64,000 nucleotides of DNA from Clostridium muellerianum (GCF_012926525.1 NZ_JABBNI010000047.1:124001-188000); one strand, 5' to 3'. Counted from the first letter of the stretch, positions 54,911 through 63,491 are shown. Made by a program: numbers and translations. The notes: generated by a model from the letters alone, not told the origin.

Positions 54911-55831
54911 ATGAAGTGTAAAAAATTATTAATACTATTATTAATAACATTTAGTTTTCTTATTAGTTTTTCATATGTAAATGTACAAGCTAGAGGGCAT
55001 GGAGGTGGACATTCATCTTCACACTCATCCTCTCATTCTTCACATAGTTCAACGTCTAAGAGTAGTAGTTCGGGAATTAAAAGTGGAAGCTTTTCAAATA
55101 GTAACTCAACTACAAAATCCACAACTATACCTAAAAGTAGTACGACTACAAAGTCAACTATACCTAAGAATACTACGGAAATTAAAAGCGGAAGTTTTTC
55201 AAATAGTGAAGCAACTACAAAATCCACAGGTACACCCAAAAGTGAAACGGCTACAAAGTCAACTACACCTAAGAATGCCACAGGGATTAAAAGTGGAAGC
55301 TTTTCAAATAGTAAAACAACTACAAAATCAACAGATAAACCTAAAAGTAGTACAACTACAAAGTCAACTACACCTAAGAGTGCCACAGGAATTAAAAGTG
55401 GAAATTTTTCAACAACTAAAGCACCTCCTACGCCAACTTCAAAAAATACAGTGAATATTAACTCAAAAGCTTTATCAAGGATTCCACCAAGTTATAGCTG
55501 TCACTCTATCAGTAATAATTATTATTACAATACTAGCAATGGTGGAAGCAATTTTTGGAGCAATTACTTTCTATATAGAGCATTAACTCCAAATCACAGA
55601 ACATATGTGACAACTACTGGTTCAAATGCAGTTGCACCAGCATATACGGGAGCTAGATCTATAATGGCAGATGTAATAACATTGATATTTATTGTAGGAG
55701 CAATCGTATTAGTAGTTTATATAGTTAAGAAAAAGAATGCTAAGAAAGGGATATGGAATATGGGTAGCCTAAATAAAGAGATAAAAAATAAAATACTTAA
55801 ATTAGCTGAACATCTTAAAGAAAAGAAATAA
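54911..55831 (+). CDS. Secreted or membrane-anchored Ser/Thr/Lys-rich repeat protein
   Basis: About 306 residues. N-terminal signal peptide (KKLLILLLITFSFLISFSY, then VQARG), a His/Ser stretch (HGGGHSSSHSSSHSSHSS), three 35-residue tandem repeats beginning IKSGSFSNS with runs of TTKST and PKS, and a single membrane segment near the C-terminus (VITLIFIVGAIVLVVYIV) followed by a basic KKKNAKKG tail. It is probably exported and anchored with the repeat region outside. No known domain. GGGAGG ribosome site favours ATG 54911 over 54908. Repeats suggest a flexible wall-spanning stalk. Confidence 0.75.
   Translation: MKCKKLLILLLITFSFLISFSYVNVQARGHGGGHSSSHSSSHSSHSSTSKSSSSGIKSGSFSNSNSTTKSTTIPKSSTTTKSTIPKNTTEIKSGSFSNSEATTKSTGTPKSETATKSTTPKNATGIKSGSFSNSKTTTKSTDKPKSSTTTKSTTPKSATGIKSGNFSTTKAPPTPTSKNTVNINSKALSRIPPSYSCHSISNNYYYNTSNGGSNFWSNYFLYRALTPNHRTYVTTTGSNAVAPAYTGARSIMADVITLIFIVGAIVLVVYIVKKKNAKKGIWNMGSLNKEIKNKILKLAEHLKEKK
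55076..55430 (+). repeat. Tandem 105-bp coding repeats
   Basis: Units start with ATTAAAAG(T/C)GGAAG at 55076, 55181, 55286 and a partial one at 55391: exact 105-bp steps (35 codons). The unit itself contains two related half-units (TCAACTACAAAATCC-like and TACAAAGTCAACT-like). The copies differ at many third positions but keep length. Confidence 0.9.
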
Positions 55832-56069
55832 CAATGTTATTGACACCAAAAGGATTAAAAGTTAAAGAAGCAAAAATAGAGATGATTAAATAAAATACTT
55901 AAAGTAAGGACAAAAATATATAGGATATCGATACATTTGTTCCTCCATTAATATAATTATTTATATAATATGAATATATTATTTAAATGTGACAAAATGT
56001 TAATATGCATAGCAAGCTAAGCCTAAAATGTGTTATAATGTAAAAAAATAAAATATTTAGGAGCATGTT

Positions 56070-56399
56070 ATGAAACTAGAATATGTATTCTGTATTATTT
56101 CTACGTTATTTCTAATTATTATGGCATTTTTTGCTTTTAAACCACCTAAGTATATGAGTAAATTAGAAGTAATTCTTTTATGTTTATTTGGATTTTTGTT
56201 ATATGGATTTTTGTGTGGAGAATATCAGTTAAATTTATCTGTGCAATGTTCAGTGTTTAGTATTATTTGCATAATGTTCTTTGAAATGTTGATATATTCT
56301 GTTATAGGCGAAATAAGATTTTTAGAAAAATGGCAATCAATTAGTTTATGTACAGTTGGATTTTTATTTTATGGCCTTTTATTTGGAGCCTGTTACTGA
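56070..56399 (+). CDS. Small hydrophobic membrane protein
   Basis: 109 residues with four membrane segments and two similar halves: KPPKYMSKLEVILLCLFGFL followed by LYGFLCGEYQ, and EKWQSISLCTVGFLFYGLLF followed by GACY. The internal similarity (WxSI/LEVI..LxxxGFLxYGxLxG) suggests an ancient duplication. ATG 56070 behind TTAGGAGC. TATAAT at 56034-56039. Not recognised as a named family; a terminator follows at 56462. Confidence 0.65.
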   Translation: MKLEYVFCIISTLFLIIMAFFAFKPPKYMSKLEVILLCLFGFLLYGFLCGEYQLNLSVQCSVFSIICIMFFEMLIYSVIGEIRFLEKWQSISLCTVGFLFYGLLFGACY

Positions 56400-56461
56400 A
56401 TTTAAGAGAAAAAGAGGATACATTTTAAAACCACACAAGAGATTCAAACTACAAATTAGAG

Positions 56462-56491
56462 AGCATCTGAAAGATAGATGCTTTTTTATTA
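56462..56491 (+). terminator. Intrinsic terminator
   Basis: AGCATCT...AGATGCTTTTTTA with an A-rich loop. Almost the same hairpin ends the non-coding transcript at 58520-58544. Confidence 0.75.
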
Positions 56492-56690
56492 TATAGGAAT
56501 TTTCTGTTTTTGAACAAAAAAGGCATCTCAGAGGACGCTCGTGCTTTAAATAAAATAATTATTTTGTTAATTATACAAATCATACTATACATAACCTTAT
56601 AAAAAATAAAAAAGGATTTTGATACTTTGTAGCGAATAAATATTTATGTAAAAATTATTATTAAATAAACATGAATGGAGATGACATAAG

Positions 56691-57404
56691 TTGACTATAC
56701 AAGCAACACCACACATTAATGTAACAGATGAAAATTTAATTGCAGAGACTATATTACTGCCTGGTGATCCACTTAGAGCAAAGTTTATAGCAGAAAATTT
56801 TTTGGAAGATGTAGTCCAATTTAATGCAGTAAGAAATGCTTTTGGGTATACAGGAACATATAAGGGCAAAAAAGTATCTGTAATGGGTACAGGAATGGGT
56901 ATGCCATCAATGGGCATCTATTCTTATGAACTAATAAACTTTTATGGAGTGAAGAATCTTATAAGAGTAGGTTCTTGCGGTTCAATTCAAGAAAATATAA
57001 AAGTAAAAGATATTATAATAGCAATGTCAGCTTCAACAAATTCAAATTATGCTGCACAGTTTAATCTTCCTGGTACATTTGCTCCAACAGCATCCTTTGA
57101 GCTTGTTCAAAGGGCTGTTAATATAGCAAATGAAAAAAATTATAAGGTTAGTGTTGGTAATATTCTTTCTTCAGACAGATTCTATGAAGAGGACTCTAAC
57201 CTATGGAAGCAGTGGGCTAAAATGGGCGTTTTAGGTTTAGAAATGGAAACAGCAGCACTTTACATGAATGCTGCAAGGGCAGGCGTTAATGCGCTAACTA
57301 TACTTACAGTATCAGATTCACTAGTTACTCATGAAGAGACTACATCTGAAGAAAGAGAAAAGACATTCACAAAAATGATGGAAATTGCTTTAGATTTAGC
57401 ATAA
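56691..57404 (+). CDS. deoD: Purine nucleoside phosphorylase (DeoD type)
   Basis: Phosphorolysis of purine (deoxy)ribonucleosides. 237 residues, the usual hexameric type length. ATPHINV at the start, [47 protein letters not shown] and [17 protein letters not shown] (substrate-binding glutamate region), then [15 protein letters not shown] start at 56691 after GGAGATG. Monocistronic, with a terminator at 57430. Confidence 0.95.
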   Translation: MTIQATPHINVTDENLIAETILLPGDPLRAKFIAENFLEDVVQFNAVRNAFGYTGTYKGKKVSVMGTGMGMPSMGIYSYELINFYGVKNLIRVGSCGSIQENIKVKDIIIAMSASTNSNYAAQFNLPGTFAPTASFELVQRAVNIANEKNYKVSVGNILSSDRFYEEDSNLWKQWAKMGVLGLEMETAALYMNAARAGVNALTILTVSDSLVTHEETTSEEREKTFTKMMEIALDLA

Positions 57405-57429
57405 GGCATCTGAAACAAATTAAATAGGG

Positions 57430-57468
57430 AAAGAGTTGAGAGTAAAAACTTGGCTCTTTTTTTATGTC
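57430..57468 (+). terminator. Intrinsic terminator after deoD
   Basis: AAAGAG...CTCTTT stem with an A-rich loop, followed by TTTTTTT. Confidence 0.7.
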
Positions 57469-57571
57469 TAGAATTATAAGTAATAAAAATATGAATAAGA
57501 GGAAATTAAGTAGTTATAAATGCAGATACATGGTATTAGAAGATTTATTTACATTATAGTAATTTATTTGA

Positions 57572-57607
57572 ATTTGTCATCATACTGTAACAATAATTAT
57601 GTATAAT
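57572..57607 (+). promoter_or_regulatory. Promoter-family copy A (11-bp-spaced repeats)
   Basis: TTTGTCATCATACTGTAACA then TATAAT at 57602-57607. TGTCAT and TGTAAC are 11 bp apart. The leader (AAATGTTTTAGAATATTA) and ribosome site (TTCTTTAGGAGGGATTG) closely resemble those of copy B. Confidence 0.6.
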
Positions 57608-57662
57608 AACAAATGTTTTAGAATATTAAAACTTGGAGAAGAATTCTTTAGGAGGGATTGCT

Positions 57663-57836
57663 ATGGAACAAATAAAAATGGATAAACATTACGAAGAAAA
57701 AATAGAACTTAAGATAAGTGAACAGTTAGAGAAATATGAAGAAATTATAAAAAAAATAGAGAAGGCATCATTGCAAACAGGTATAAAATTAGAAGATGGA
57801 GTCAAGTTTTTATATTATTTATGTACAGAAGATTAG
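57663..57836 (+). CDS. Small hypothetical protein (57 aa)
   Basis: MEQIKMDKHYEEKIELKI at the start, then a charged helical run (EQLEKYEEIIKKIEKASLQ) and GVKFLYYLCTED at the end; likely a short coiled coil. ATG 57663 follows AGGAGGG and is preferred over an upstream in-frame start at 57633. Not recognised. Its promoter and leader are paralogous to those of the 32-codon ORF at 58042, so it belongs to a co-regulated set. Confidence 0.6.
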   Translation: MEQIKMDKHYEEKIELKISEQLEKYEEIIKKIEKASLQTGIKLEDGVKFLYYLCTED

Positions 57837-57950
57837 ATATTTTTAAGAGGTGATTTTTAGTGATAATAGTAAGTTTATGTGAATTTAATTTTAAATAATT
57901 GAATTAATATGTTTGTAAAAATAAAATTAGTGGCAATGTTTTTTATTTGT

Positions 57951-57986
57951 ATTTGACACAATACTGTCACAATAGTTATTTATAAT
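57951..57986 (+). promoter_or_regulatory. Promoter-family copy B (11-bp-spaced repeats)
   Basis: TTTGACACAATACTGTCACA then TATAAT at 57981-57986. TGACAC and TGTCAC are 11 bp apart. Leader AAATGTCTTAGAATATTAGC is related to the start of the RNAs from copies D and E. Confidence 0.6.
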
Positions 57987-58041
57987 AATAAATGTCTTAG
58001 AATATTAGCACCTAGAAGAAAATTCTTTGGGAGGCATTGGT

Positions 58042-58140
58042 ATGAAAAAAATAGAAATAGAAGAATTCGATGCGCTTATGCATGTTTTTGCAATTTATAT
58101 GATAATGATTAGCACAAAAAATCTAAAACGATTAATGTAG
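58042..58140 (+). CDS. Tiny ORF (32 aa) with paralogous leader, possibly truncated
   Basis: ATG 58042 behind GGGAGGCATTG. Reads MKKIEIEEFDALMHVFAIYM, then IMISTKNLKRLM and stops. The leader is a clear duplicate of the one at 57663, whose protein also starts M-x-x-I-x-x. It may be the intact head of a broken gene (see the next entry) or a genuine small peptide. Confidence 0.4.
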   Translation: MKKIEIEEFDALMHVFAIYMIMISTKNLKRLM

Positions 58141-58283
58141 GGGTACCATAAATACTGAAAGAATTTAACAAAAATCAAGAAAAAGAAGGGATTATAATAG
58201 TACCTTTTGCAGTATCAAAGATGAATGAATTTATTCAGGAGGAAAAGGTTATTGAAAAGCTAAAAAGCGAAAACCAATTGTAA
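58119..58283 (+). pseudogene. Remnant coding frame after the tiny ORF
   Basis: In another frame than the 32-codon ORF: SKTINVGVP, stop, ILKEFNKNQEKEGIIIVPFA then VSKMNEFIQEEKVIEKLKSE and a stop at 58281-58283. It reads like real protein, carries one in-frame TAA (58149-58151) and has no start, so a frameshifted and nonsense-mutated gene is likely. Family not recognised. Confidence 0.35.
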
Positions 58284-58406
58284 GATACTCGAAAGGGTGT
58301 TTTTTATATGGGGATTTTTCACATTACATATTGTGCATATCAAATAAAAAGAGTGATTAATTATGGGCGATTTATTCATAGAATGTTAAAAAATATATAT
58401 TAACAA

Positions 58407-58452
58407 GTAACAAAGGTTACACATAACTGTAACAAAAACACTGTAATATAAT
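58407..58452 (+). promoter_or_regulatory. Promoter-family copy C (11-bp-spaced repeats)
   Basis: GTAACA (58407), TACACA (58418) and GTAACA (58429), each exactly 11 bp from the next, then TATAAT at 58447-58452. It is preceded by TTTATTCATAGAATGTTAA as in copies D and E. Confidence 0.65.
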
Positions 58453-58458
58453 AAGTAT

Positions 58459-58545
58459 TCTAAGAAAATACCTTATAATAATCAATATTTTAAAACTATC
58501 CAAGGGATTTAATGGTATAGCATCTAAAGATAGATGCTTTTTTTA
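58459..58545 (+). ncRNA. Putative small RNA 1
   Basis: Transcript predicted from copy C to the terminator GCATCTA-AAGA-TAGATGC plus seven T (58520-58544), about 87 nt. It has no start codon with a ribosome site. Opens with AGTATTCTAAGAAAATACC, which can fold (GTATT/AATAC). Confidence 0.5.
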
Positions 58546-58720
58546 ATACCTTGAAAATAATAGCAGCAGTTTTATAAGTGTATAGAATAGAAAACTTAAA
58601 ATATAGAAAATCCAGGATTAGAATCAAAAAGACATATAAAAAATATCAATAATTACTAAGATTTAAAAATATATATGTATATAAGTAGTTTAAGTATAGT
58701 GGAGGAGGGAAAAAGGTCGT

Positions 58721-59194
58721 ATGGGACACAGTTATTTCAATAATTTAAAAAATAAAATATATAAAGACCTTATTCTAATATTTGTAATGGGAGCTTTATA
58801 CATGGTATTAGAAGGATTATGGAGAGGGTGGACACATATAAGCATGCTGGTTGTTGGTGGCTTATGTGCTTTCCTTATAGGAAGGTTAAATGAATATCCT
58901 AAATTTTATGATAGAAAAATGTGGCAGCAATGTGTTATAGGGACTTTAATAATTCTCATATTAGAGTTTACATCTGGTATGATACTTAATGTATGGTTAG
59001 GGCTTGACATATGGGATTACTCTAATGAGTGGGGTAATGTTTATGGACAAATATGTGTGCCTTATGCACTTATATGGTTTTTATTAGTTCCACCTGCTAT
59101 ATATATAGATGATTATTTGAGATATTGGTTATTTGGAGAAAAAAAGCCACAAGGATTATTAAAGAATTATAAGAATTTAGTTTTGGGTGAATGA
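58721..59194 (+). CDS. Putative ABC-transporter type IV permease-like membrane protein (CmpB family)
   Basis: 157 residues with four membrane segments: DLILIFVMGALYMVLEGLWR, GWTHISMLVVGGLCAFLIG, IGTLIILILEFTSGMILNVW and VPYALIWFLLVPPAIYI. EGLWRGWTHISM and the W-rich WDYSNEWGNVYGQIC loop fit the PF06541-type proteins annotated as putative ABC transporter permeases. No ATPase neighbour, so a transport role is unproved. ATG 58721 after a weak site GTGGAGGAGGG about 15 bases upstream. The gap to the next gene (59195-59483) holds nothing recognised. Confidence 0.75.
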   Translation: MGHSYFNNLKNKIYKDLILIFVMGALYMVLEGLWRGWTHISMLVVGGLCAFLIGRLNEYPKFYDRKMWQQCVIGTLIILILEFTSGMILNVWLGLDIWDYSNEWGNVYGQICVPYALIWFLLVPPAIYIDDYLRYWLFGEKKPQGLLKNYKNLVLGE

Positions 59195-59483
59195 TAAATA
59201 TAGTACTGGTGTAAGTGTTATTTGTAAGTGAAAGTATTAACAATGGCAGCAATTAGATAAAATAGAAACAGAACTGTATAACTTATTAAACATAGAATGA
59301 CAGTAATGTTTTTGACAATTAAATAATACAATGCTAGGATTATAGATATATTTTACAATGATGTAAAATGACGTCTAAATAATATAGATATATGTTATAA
59401 GTTTTACATTGGTAACTGAAGTGATAATCTATTGAGATTAATATTGAATATGAAACTAATGAAGTTACAAGGTGGTAATAAAA

Positions 59484-60287
59484 ATGACAGTTCAGATATA
59501 CTTAGTATTTATTTTAACTTTTATTATTTATGTAATAGGAACGCTGGCATATTCTATGAGAATTGTAGGAATAAGAACTGGGAGAATTGCAGTATCTTTT
59601 GCGGTATTTAATGTTTTTACACTGATACAAAGAACAGCGAATACTATTCAAGCACCATTACTAGCAAAAACTATTGAAAATGGTATAAATACAGGGCAGT
59701 CTTCTGGTTTGCTTCATATTTTTAGATGGATAATTTTTTCTATTACATTAGCTACAATAACAGGTGCATTTTTAATGCCAACCTTTATAAAAGTATTTAA
59801 CAAATTAGTTATATCATTTAGCGTTTACCGATCTTTGCCTAAGCTAATGATGCATGCATTTTCAAAATCGGGAATTGAGCAGTTTAAGAAAAGTATTTCA
59901 ATTCCTAAAAAAGAGAATTTACGCCAATTAACAAGTTTTCGCAAAATTCCTAGAAAAGTAATTTTATTAAATGTGATTGCTTTTTCTGTATCTAGTGTAA
60001 GTATTTTATCAGCGTTATATGCTGGGTGTTTAAGTCCAAGTTTAAGAACTACCTGCAGTACTTTATCATCAGTGATAAATAGTATTTCAACAATATTTAT
60101 GGTTATATTTATTGATCCATATTTATCTATGATGACAGATGATGTAATACGGGGAGAATGTACAGAGTTAGAATTTAATCGCTGCATAATTTTTATTGTT
60201 GTAGGAATGATTATAGGAAGTATATTAGCACAATTAGTATTAGTTCCTGCTTCAAACTTAATAGTAATTATTGCAAAACTACTTTAG
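59484..60287 (+). CDS. amj: Amj-type lipid II flippase (DUF2837)
   Basis: About 267 residues with seven or so membrane segments, matching Amj/YdaH (lipid II flippase, alternate to MurJ in B. subtilis). Features: YSMRIVGIRTGRIAVSFAVF, NVFTLIQRTANTIQAPLLA and LRTTCSTLSSVINSISTIFM, FIDPYLSMMTDDVIRGE. GTG 59472 overlaps the AAGGTGG ribosome site, so ATG 59484 is used. Moves undecaprenyl-linked peptidoglycan precursor across the membrane. Monocistronic, with a terminator at 60354. Confidence 0.88.
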   Translation: MTVQIYLVFILTFIIYVIGTLAYSMRIVGIRTGRIAVSFAVFNVFTLIQRTANTIQAPLLAKTIENGINTGQSSGLLHIFRWIIFSITLATITGAFLMPTFIKVFNKLVISFSVYRSLPKLMMHAFSKSGIEQFKKSISIPKKENLRQLTSFRKIPRKVILLNVIAFSVSSVSILSALYAGCLSPSLRTTCSTLSSVINSISTIFMVIFIDPYLSMMTDDVIRGECTELEFNRCIIFIVVGMIIGSILAQLVLVPASNLIVIIAKLL

Positions 60288-60353
60288 TTAAAGATGTAAC
60301 AATTGTCATACATAATAATTCTAAGGATACAAGCCTTTTTAATTTTGAAAATA

Positions 60354-60406
60354 AAAAGAGTGGATAATGAGAATTGGATGGTTCTCAATTATTTCCACTC
60401 TTTTTA
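60354..60406 (+). terminator. Intrinsic terminator after amj
   Basis: AAAAAGAGTGGA...TCCACTCTTTTT outer stem, with an inner GAGAA/TTCTC stem around a G-rich loop. Confidence 0.8.
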
Positions 60407-60619
60407 CATTGTTTTAAGGTATATTGACTGAGGTTGATATAAAAAATATAAGATTAATTTTATTATAAAGAGGATAAACAAAATTGTAAATAGTAAAATT
60501 TTGGTAAGAATATAAAACTGATTTAAAAACATTATTATATGCTTGATGTTTAAAGTTTAAATTTAAGAACTATGTTTAGTATTTTATTCATATAAAGTTA
60601 AAAAAATATACACCGGCAA

Positions 60620-60662
60620 GTAACAAATATTACACAAAACTGTAACAATTGCCATATATAAT
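60620..60662 (+). promoter_or_regulatory. Promoter-family copy D (11-bp-spaced repeats)
   Basis: GTAACA (60620), TACACA (60631) and GTAACA (60642) at exact 11-bp steps, then TATAAT at 60657-60662. Confidence 0.7.
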
Positions 60663-60668
60663 AATAAG

Positions 60669-60780
60669 TGTCCTAAGGAGATAAAACTTAGAGGAAAAAT
60701 TAAGAATATAATAAGTTCCCCTTATTATAGATATATTTGTTTTGAATAAGCACTAGTGAGTAGCACTGGTGCTTATTTAA
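60669..60780 (+). ncRNA. Putative small RNA 2
   Basis: Predicted transcript of about 110 nt from copy D. Three stems: CCTAAG...CTTAGAGG, ATAATAAG-TTCCC-CTTATTAT and a terminator-like AATAAGCACTAGTG / CACTGGTGCTTATT (60745-60777) followed by TAAGTTT. No start codon with a ribosome site. Close paralogue at 61819. Confidence 0.6.
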
Positions 60781-60946
60781 GTTTAAGCAGAATAAATGTG
60801 TTTAATAAATTTTGAAGCTATTTTGGGTGTAGTCTTTTCGATGTTTAGAAAAGAAAATTAAAATATTAACAAGTAAAAGTATGATATAATTACCATTAAC
60901 TGAGGAAAAGAATAGAATATAATCAATTAGATAGGGGGGCACACTA

Positions 60947-61609
60947 ATGGTAAATATGTTATTTAGCTTGTATAATTTTAGTGAAAGTTGGGCAAAGGAT
61001 GCGGTATCAAAATATATAAATTGTAATAATAAGGTTTTAATAATTCCATTTTCTTTTGATAAATACATAAGTAATGATATGGATTGGCAGAAGGAGTTTA
61101 ATAAAAACAATGGAAGACATTATAAGCCTATTATAAACCCGTTCCTGAGCTATGGAGTTTGTAAAGAAAATATAGAGTGTATAAATTATTTTAAAGATAC
61201 AAAAGAAAGTGCAAAAGATAAAATAAAAAACAGTGATGTAATATTTTTCACTGGAGGTTTGCCTGATAAAACTATGTGCCGCTTAGAGGAATTTGATTTA
61301 ATAGATGACATCGAAAACTTTAATGGCACAATTATGGGAAGTAGTGCAGGTGCAATGATTCAGATAAAAGATTATCATATAACTCCTGATGAAGATTATG
61401 ATATATTCTCATATAATAAAGGATTAAATTTTATAAAGGATTTTGATATTGAAGTTCATTATAAAGAAACAGAAATTCAGAAAAACTATATAAATAAGGT
61501 ACTAAATGAAAAAACAGATACAGTATATGCGCTTGAAAACACTGGTGGAATAATTATTGATAATAACTCAATTACACTACTAGGAGATACACATACATTT
61601 AATAGGTAG
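60947..61609 (+). CDS. Peptidase E-like protein (type 1 glutamine amidotransferase fold, S51)
   Basis: 220 residues. The class I amidotransferase-like fold is shown by VIFFTGGLPDKTMCRLEEF and the nucleophile elbow IMGSSAGAMIQIKDY with serine as nucleophile (near 133), as in S51 dipeptidases. VYALENTGGIIIDNNSITLL resembles the C-terminal part of peptidase E. Substrate may be an Asp-X dipeptide or another small molecule. ATG 60947 after GGGGGG. It is flanked on both sides by the paralogous small-RNA units. Confidence 0.8.
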   Translation: MVNMLFSLYNFSESWAKDAVSKYINCNNKVLIIPFSFDKYISNDMDWQKEFNKNNGRHYKPIINPFLSYGVCKENIECINYFKDTKESAKDKIKNSDVIFFTGGLPDKTMCRLEEFDLIDDIENFNGTIMGSSAGAMIQIKDYHITPDEDYDIFSYNKGLNFIKDFDIEVHYKETEIQKNYINKVLNEKTDTVYALENTGGIIIDNNSITLLGDTHTFNR

Positions 61610-61704
61610 TTTATAATTTAGTGTTGTAACCAAAAAGGAATAATTCACCATAACTGTAGTATTGATTCAGTTTTTTTCATGTTTTTACGTTAAACATGTA
61701 CTAA

Positions 61705-61738
61705 AAATAAGCACTTGGTTGATTCTAGGTGCTTTATT
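61705..61738 (+). terminator. Terminator-like hairpin, related to the small-RNA terminators
   Basis: AATAAGCACTTGG...CTAGGTGCTTTATT, sharing the AAGCACT/GGTGCTT stem of 60745 and 61903. It ends 95 bp after the peptidase stop. Confidence 0.6.
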
Positions 61739-61769
61739 CATATAATGTTAATAAAATGTACATTAACAA

Positions 61770-61812
61770 GTAACGAAGATTACACAAAAACGTAACAATT
61801 ACCATATATAAT
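61770..61812 (+). promoter_or_regulatory. Promoter-family copy E (11-bp-spaced repeats)
   Basis: GTAACG (61770), TACACA (61781) and GTAACA (61792) at exact 11-bp steps, then TATAAT at 61807-61812. Homology with copy D runs from about 61731 to the end of the RNA. Confidence 0.7.
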
Positions 61813-61818
61813 AATAAG

Positions 61819-61938
61819 TGTCCTAAGGAAATAAACCTTAGAGGAAAAATTAAAAGAATATAATAAGTCCCCCTTATTATATATATACATTTTGTTTTGA
61901 GTAAGCACTAGTGAATATCACTGGTGCTTATTTAAATT
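61819..61938 (+). ncRNA. Putative small RNA 3 (paralogue of RNA 2)
   Basis: About 120 nt. Stems CCTAAGG...CCTTAG, ATAATAAG-TCCCC-CTTATTAT and GTAAGCACTAGTG / CACTGGTGCTTAT (61902-61931), then TTTAAATTT. Same order as RNA 2, with small insertions in the linkers. No ribosome site plus start codon. Confidence 0.6.
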
Positions 61939-62028
61939 TGTGAAAGAAAATTACATTTAAATAAATTTTGATACATTTATAAAATGTAGTGAATATAATA
62001 TTAGTAATGGGAGAGAGGAGGAATAATT

Positions 62029-63405
62029 TTGAAGAGAACCTATATCTTAGACACAAATGTTATTCTATATTCACCAGGAGCTATTTTTACCTTTGGAGAT
62101 AACGATGTAATTATACCGGAAATTGTATTAGAGGAATTAGATAGTTTTAAAAAACAGAAAAACGATTTAGGTGCTAACGCCAGGCATGCAGCTAGAATTA
62201 TAGATAAGCTCAGGAGAGATGGAAAGCTTAATGATGGGGTTGATATGCCTGGTGGAGGAAAACTAAGAGTAGAAATGAATCATCATGATACTGAAATTCC
62301 TCTAAGCTGGGATAAAAGTAAGGCTGATAATCGCATAATACAGATTTGTAAGGCACTAAAGGAACAAGGGGAAGATGTATGCCTTATTACGAAGGACATC
62401 TTTGAGAGAATTAAAGCGGATATTGTTGGTATAGATGTAGAAGATTTTTATGAAAAGGTTGTACCGGAAAATGAAGAACAGTATACAGGAAGGATAGAGG
62501 TTTATGCTTCAAATGAAAAAATATCAGAGTTTTATCATAATAAGTTTATAGAGGTTAAAGATGTACTATGCTATTTAGAATCACAAGGTAAGTATGTTGT
62601 GCCTGATCTTTATACTAATCAATTTGTTATAATTCGCTGCAGTGAAAATCCAAAACAAACGGCAATAGGAAGGTTTGATGGCAAAAAAATTGTAAACTTG
62701 TATTATAAAGATAATGTTTCACTTGGAATTACTGCAAGAAATGTAGGTCAGAAATTTATGATGGAAGCTCTGTTTACAGATGCGGATAAAGCACCTTTAG
62801 TAATAGTAAAAGGTCCAGCAGGCACAGCTAAAACATTATTTTCTTTAGCAGTTGGACTTCAAAAGATTATGGAATGTAGTTATGAGCAGTATAGAAGAAT
62901 TCTTGTGTGTAGACCCAATATTACTATGGATGAAGATATAGGATTTTTACCTGGAACGGAGGAGGAAAAAATAGCACCTTTTATGCGACCTATATTTGAT
63001 AATCTGGAAATATTAGTTGATTCAGATGCAAAACAAAGATATAAAAATGAAAAAGAGTTAGCAGATAAAATTAGAGAACTGTTTGATAGAAGAATTATAA
63101 CTACAGAAGCTGTGGCTTATTTAAGAGGAAGATCCATAGTTAAAAACTGGGTGATCATAGATGAAGCTCAAAATTTAACACCAAAACAAGTTAAAGCAAT
63201 TGTAACAAGAGTTGGTGAAGGAACAAAACTTATATTAATAGGAGATCCAGACCAGATAGATCAGCCGTTTCTTGATTCAAGGTCAAATGGGCTTTGTTAT
63301 GCTTCAGAAAAAATGAAGGGAAGTGACCTATGTTATCAAGTTACACTGAATTACGACGAATGTGAAAGATCGCCATTAGCACATGAGGCATCAAAAAGAT
63401 TATAA
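62029..63405 (+). CDS. PIN-PhoH family ATPase/ribonuclease
   Basis: 458 residues. N-terminal PIN domain (YILDTNVILYSPGAIF, PEIVLEELDSFKKQ, KSKADNRII, VCLITKDI) expected to be a ribonuclease, and C-terminal PhoH P-loop domain (VIVKGPAGTAKTLFSLAVGL, Walker A near 264-272; VIIDEAQNLTPKQVKAI, Walker B near 380; LIGDPDQID). YlaK-type fusion of Firmicutes. TTG start at 62029 after GAGAGGAGG. It follows small RNA 3. Likely an ATP-dependent RNA-processing enzyme. Confidence 0.92.
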   Translation: MKRTYILDTNVILYSPGAIFTFGDNDVIIPEIVLEELDSFKKQKNDLGANARHAARIIDKLRRDGKLNDGVDMPGGGKLRVEMNHHDTEIPLSWDKSKADNRIIQICKALKEQGEDVCLITKDIFERIKADIVGIDVEDFYEKVVPENEEQYTGRIEVYASNEKISEFYHNKFIEVKDVLCYLESQGKYVVPDLYTNQFVIIRCSENPKQTAIGRFDGKKIVNLYYKDNVSLGITARNVGQKFMMEALFTDADKAPLVIVKGPAGTAKTLFSLAVGLQKIMECSYEQYRRILVCRPNITMDEDIGFLPGTEEEKIAPFMRPIFDNLEILVDSDAKQRYKNEKELADKIRELFDRRIITTEAVAYLRGRSIVKNWVIIDEAQNLTPKQVKAIVTRVGEGTKLILIGDPDQIDQPFLDSRSNGLCYASEKMKGSDLCYQVTLNYDECERSPLAHEASKRL

Positions 63406-63412
63406 TGATTAT

Positions 63413-63440
63413 AAAAAGGTGGATTTTATCCACTTTTTTA
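63413..63440 (+). terminator. Intrinsic terminator after phoH-like gene
   Basis: AAAAAGGTGGAT / ATCCACTTTTTT stem with a three-base loop and a run of T. Confidence 0.85.
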
Positions 63441-63491
63441 TATTGAAATTTTATGCATTAAAAGGTATTGAAATAGAAATAAATGTCAATA

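Noticed and set aside
55033-55454. Overlapping ORFs on both strands of the surface-protein gene (117 and 157 codons)
   Set aside because: They are shadows of the low-complexity 105-bp repeats, without ribosome sites; the main frame has a signal peptide and membrane anchor.
57572-61812. GTAACA repeats as LytTR (AgrA/VirR-type) binding sites
   Set aside because: The 22-bp distance between outer hexamers fits, but the required ACnGTT-type core is not conserved in both halves on either strand; an 11-bp repeat model explains all three hexamers.
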